Made by a program: the position numbers and the translations under genes. A stretch of DNA of 64,000 nucleotides from Uloborus plumipes. Taxonomy: Eukaryota > Arthropoda > Arachnida > Araneae > Uloboridae. The number at the start of each line of letters is the position of its first letter. Positions within the stretch are counted from its first letter, which is position 1. The stretch is taken from NCBI GenBank assembly GCA_038373865.1, contig JAXGGA010002238.1:62001-126000 (forward strand). The letters are read 5' to 3'. The notes below the pieces were generated by a model. That model saw only the letters and a program-made list of their open reading frames with translations. It did not search any database and was not told the origin of the DNA. Below are positions 57,201 to 63,200 of the stretch, piece by piece.

Positions 57201-60200
57201 TATTACTTTCTTTTTAAAATATCATATTAAAAAATCTAGTCTGAATGTTTTCTTTCGAAAATGGCCTGTTTTCATTCCTACCCTAAGAAATCCAAAGTCT
57301 TAAAATTACTAAATTGGCTAACACAAATTCATTTCAATGTTTTAAGTACCAATTAAACATGCTGCCTCCCCCACTTTTTTACCTCGCTTTTGATCAGGGG
57401 GTAGGTAATTTTTCAATGGCCAATATTTGCATGGTGGTTAATAGCTATACTGTTTCCTCTGCTTATTAACTTACACTGCTCAAAACAATTAGGGGAGCCA
57501 AATGTTTCTGCAACTTCTCGATTTCTGCTCTTATCTTCTTGTTCTGGTTTTTGAGGTCATGAAGTTTGATTTGCATATAAAATGTTCTTCTTCCATTTCC
57601 TGGTAGGCTTTAAATTATGGATAATTCATTTTATGTCATTTATTGCTTTTCATCTTTGAGTAATTTTGTTTAAACCATGATCTCCCCAAATTGTTTTGAG
57701 CAGTGTAGTACAAGTAACTTATATTCCTCGAATTTCATCATAAAATGCACTGCAATTTCTTATATAGAACTATATTTTAATTTTCATATGCTATATTATA
57801 AAGTGTATTGGGTAGAGAGTATTATATGTGTCATTAAGTTAGTTTAAGAATGCAATATATTGAAAATTAATTTCTGAGTATGCTTGAATTTGGCTTCTCT
57901 TTCAGGAACAATATATTTTCATTCACGATGCATTATTAGAAGCAATTGAAAGTGAAGAAACTGAAATATCTACTACAAATTTTACTGAATATTTCCAAAA
58001 ACTACAAATATCAAATAGCGAGAGTGAAACAAATGAAACTAAATCACCTCTTCTTGAAAAACAATTTAAGGTAAACATGCATGTGTAAATTTATTATGAA
58101 AAATTTCTACCATAACTTTGATTTTGATGTTATCTCTCGATTATTATTTTTTAAATCTTCCGTTTAAGTTTGTTTTCATCTGAAGTTGCTTATAATGTGT
58201 GCTAAAAATTGTCTATTCTTTTCAAATTTTTAATTTTTTGATATTTTGATTTTAGTTAGTGACAAGTTTTAAACCAAAAGACTTCAGCATCATTTCAGCA
58301 ACCAAATCTTGTAATCGAACTAAAAATCGCAATATAAACATTATTCCAATTGAATCATACAGGGTACATATAACACCCAAGCCAGGAAAAGATGGATCAG
58401 ATTACATAAATGCTAGTTTTCTGCAGGTATCTATTTTTATACAAAAATATATCTATGTTTATAAAAAAAAAAGTATAAATGCATTGCTCTAATATTATAG
58501 TTTCTTGAATTTAAAAAAAAATAATATTTATTTTAGGGATTTCATAAATTGAATGAATACATTGTAACTCAGCATCCAACTATCGATACTATAACAGATT
58601 TCTGGCAAATGGTTTGGGACAACAATTGTCAGACCATCGTTATGCTATCATTTGTAGATGAAAAGGTATTGTAATTTTTAATTAGTTTTTATTTCCCTCT
58701 TGAGTTTCCTTGCATTCAATTGTTCTTATCATTTTTAGGAATATCCATGTTATTGGCCTGATGAGGACCAAGAAAATGACTACGGAACTTTTAAAGTCAA
58801 ATTGAGTGAAGAATGTAGTCAAGGGTGCTTTGTGACTAGAGACTTTATTCTTCAGTCTATGCAAGATGATTATGAAGTAATATGTCGTATAATAGAGTGT
58901 TCTGGTTGGCCAGAATGTTGCTCTCCACTTAGTAGTGTATATGATCTAGTCCGTTTGGTTCAAGAGTGGCATTTAGAATATCAGAATGGTCCAATGGTGG
59001 TTGTAGACAGGTAACTACTTTTACTTACTTCATAAAATATTTAAAAGTGAGATCATTTAAAGATAAACAAATAAAATAGAATTTTCTGCATGAAATGTGT
59101 ATTGAAGTAAGAAGTTTGCTAAATAAGTATCCATCTTTTTCTTTTTGTGAAAACTTGATGGACATGAATCAAGCGCTCTTGTGCATGCTGACTTTGAACC
59201 TTTGTGCAAATTTCCTCCCATCTGTTTATAGCTTTGATCCTGTCTGCACCTTCTGTCGGCTCAGCTAAGTCAAGAAGTAATTGACGAGGAAAAAAATTTA
59301 AAATGAGAGGGTATTATGGCTGCAATGACAGCCAAGCTAAACTTCATTTTAAAGCAGGTTTTCTCTCAGATTGCTTCTAACAATGGTAGCCCCTTTGGAA
59401 GAAGTGTCAATGTCCGAAGAGACTACTTTGAAGGGAATTATGTTTCCAACCCTTCAAATTTTCCAGTTTTTTTTCTTTGATCAAGGGTCAGATACTATTT
59501 TAATGGACTTTGTAAAATAATTTTAAAACTATTTTGTTATTCTTAGCAAATTTAAGAGGTTCTTTGATGATTTTTCCTAAATTTAGTGATCTCTAATTTT
59601 CTGCTGCAAAAAGCTAGCAGCTGTTACTAGATTATTAAAGAATGTATATTAGTGATAAAATGAAGAAAATTACTTCTACTAAAATATTTCTTAGTTACTG
59701 ATAAATGATACAGGAAAGTGTATATATGAAATGGGAGGTATCAGAGGACAAAAGGGGAATTGCTAACTTTGCTGCCATAATTACATAATAGGTTACCGTT
59801 TGTTGGAAAGTGTGAATTCAGTGTCTAGAAATGTTAAAAAATAACATTTTCATTCTTTTGTGAAAAAGATAATCTGATGTGGAAATTCACTGGTACAATA
59901 ACACTATTTGAGAAAAGACCTATGTAAAGTTAGTAATTATAGTTTTTCAGGCTTTCTTCAACAAGGTATAAGAAGTTGTTGAACTCAACTGAATGAAATA
60001 TAATTTTCCCTAAACAAAAAGTATGGTGACAGATCTAGAGTATAAATTTAAAAATCTTAATTTTATATTTTAATATTATGTAGATGAGAGACAGGAATGA
60101 GCTAAATTTTTCAATATGTTTCTGGTCTTGATTGAATTTATTGCATCAAATCTTCGCCATCTTGGGCCATGAAAGAGTGGCTTCCAAGAACTGAATGTGT

Positions 60201-63200
60201 AGCCTGCAGTAAATTTAAGCTGGTTTAACCACTTCATGTATAAAATATTTTATAATTATTGCTCAATGCTCCTTCATCTAATAAACAAACCACAAGACAA
60301 ACTGGCTAGACTGGTTCCCTCACTCTAGTCATTGCCACCTAAACAACTTCAACTGCCCAAACACTTACAAATATACATCCTAATACTCAGCCAATAAAAG
60401 CTGGGGTGTCATTATTTTGGTACCTCAGACATTCCATGTTGTGGTTGTGTCATATTCATCCAATTAAAAAAAAAAAAAAAAAGAGCCAAGGAATATAGCC
60501 ATGTCTTGATTAAAATAAGTAGTCATTCAGGGTGTTCTTTAACCAGTCTGCATAACTTTGTGCCACTTCATATTTTTTAAAGTATAGTTTATTTTAGAAT
60601 CATAAAGAGCAGAAATCTTTTTTTTTTAGTGTATTTAATTTTAAAATGAGAAATGGAAGTGGCACAATGTTATCCAGACTATCTAAAAAATACATTGAGT
60701 AACTGTATTCAGGGCTGCCAACTACTACACATTTAGCGTAGTAACTACACATTCATCTAGCTTACTACGCACTACGCAAGGAGAAGCAAATTCTACGCAT
60801 TCGTTGAATTATCATACAAACTAATTATTATTATTATTATTATTTTTTTTTGTTCCTTGTATGTTGAATGTCCAGATGATGCTTTTTCGAGTCGATTTCA
60901 GTATCATTTCGAATGGCATCTTCCGTTTAAAAGGAATGCCAAACAAGCGCCGCTACACAAGTCATCCACTCCACGCTCCCACGCGCATCAATGACGTAAT
61001 CGGAGTGATGACGTCGCCGGAGCTGTTTCGCTCACGATAGGAAGAACTGCGCGGCGCGCAACGTCTTCTTCATCCTGATTGGATAGTGAACTTGGATGCT
61101 GTTCTTTCAATACTTTGAATTAACTTTGCACTGAAACTCGGAATGCTTAATGAATTGAAAAAATAAGTATGATTCATAACAACGAATCATGTTATTTGAA
61201 GGAATTTTCTGGCGTTCTAGCAGCTTAAGCAAAACGGGTAACCTTACATTGTTATTAAAACAATCTTCATAGATAAAATATTTCATTTTTTGTTTTTCTT
61301 TATTTAATCCTGTTGTATTATTAAATTTAATAAAAGAATGAAAGTCTGAATTTGGATTAAAAATGTCTTTTGGAAATTTGTTTGCCAAGTTTTTCTGTGA
61401 ATTTGCTGTCATTTGACAAATCTTCAGTTTGACTTGTTTTTTAAAAAAACTCAGAACTGCAGAACAGTATAATCAACATTATCTATTAATAATTTTGAAA
61501 GATGAAATATCATTTTCCTGCAATTGTTTTATGTAAAGAATTTGTTTGAAATTGGGAATTGTTTTGTGTAAGGAACAAATTTAAGCTGGATTTAAGCATA
61601 TCAGCCTATAATGGTTGGGGGGGGGGGGGGGGTGAACCGCACCAGACTACACTTAAGCACTGGAAACTACACTTTTTTTTCCTTCTGACTACACATAGGT
61701 CCCTAATAAAGTTGGCAGCCCTGCTGTATTTAAGTTATGCAACTCAAATAATAAGTCAATGTAATTTAAATGAAAACTCAGCAGTTATGCATTTACAAAT
61801 ACAAATACAAATGTGACAACCAGCAACAGGCTCTGGGCCCAACTGGGCTGGTCCTAGTCAAATTATAGACCCCAATGAAGATCAATGGCCCTCTTAAAAC
61901 TATCTACTCCCTTGCCCCTTACCGCCTCTTCCGGTAAACTATTCCAAGTTCCCACTACTCTGCTAAAATAGTAATTTTTCCGTATTTCCAGGTTAGCCTG
62001 AGATTTAAACAGCTTATAACAATGACCCCTTGTCCTGCTTTCCGTGCAAAAATTTAACCCTGTAACATCTTTCATTTTGATAAATTTAAACAACTGAATC
62101 ATGTCCCCTCTGGTTCTCCTTTGCTCAAGACTATACATATTAAGCATTCTAAGTCTGGAATCATAGTCTAGATTAGAAAGTACATTCACTAACCTTGTAG
62201 CCCTCCTTTGTACCCTTTCCAATAAATTAATATCTTTCTTTAGATAAGGAGACCAAAACTGAACAGCATACTCTAAATTTGTTAACTAATGTAGCATTAG
62301 AATTAATGTGAATGTTTCACATGTTTAATCATAAAGCCTTATATTTTTGGGTATAAAATGGTCTGCCAATATGTATCAATTAATACACTTGGATCCTTTA
62401 ATTTGTTTCAGATTCGGTGGAACTCAAGCTGCAACATTTTGCTGTCTGAGTACATTGCAGAAACAGTTAGAGTTTGAAAATTCAATTGATATTTACATGT
62501 GTGCAAAATTATATCATATGCGAAGACCTGGTATCTGGCAAACACAGGTAAATATAGTTTTGAAGGCATATTTTTGTAATTTGAGTAAATAAAATTTTTA
62601 GTGTTCAAAATCAATATTCCATGGTAACCTATTTAAATAACTTGATAATTTTCAGAATTTTGTCACATTGCTTATAATTACTAGTCTCTCCTACTTAATC
62701 AGATGGTATCTCTTTGCAGCCTTTAAATTTAAAATTTTAAATAAAAATTCACATAAACATTTCATTTTGAAAGACTATTGATGTTTTAAAAGAGAGATTG
62801 GATATTTTTCAGTAATAACTCTGCATTTGAAGAAAACATATATAATCAGTATCTACTTTATTTCAGAATTGGTTTCTCTCCTGTATCAAAGTGTTACATT
62901 TAAACAATTTAATTAAAGTTTGCCATGATATTTTAATATTATTTTTTTTTTCGTTATGTATATGAAATTTGATTTTTTTAAAAAATAATTTTACAAATTT
63001 GAAAATACAACAATATAACTTTAAACAGAGTAGTAATCTAGTATTTATAGCCAACATACTCTTCGCATTCTACAAAACCATGATTTTTACTTAGTCCAGT
63101 TATTTTGATTACTGAAAAGCATACTAAATACTATGTTTAATTTTCTTTTCAGGACGACTATTACTTTTTATATAGAGCAGTGAAAGAGGGTTTGCTGGAC

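Noticed and set aside
56754..57303. Two frames inside the 56059-57460 element
   Set aside because: Short, no recognisable motif, no codon pattern; likely chance in a non-coding element.
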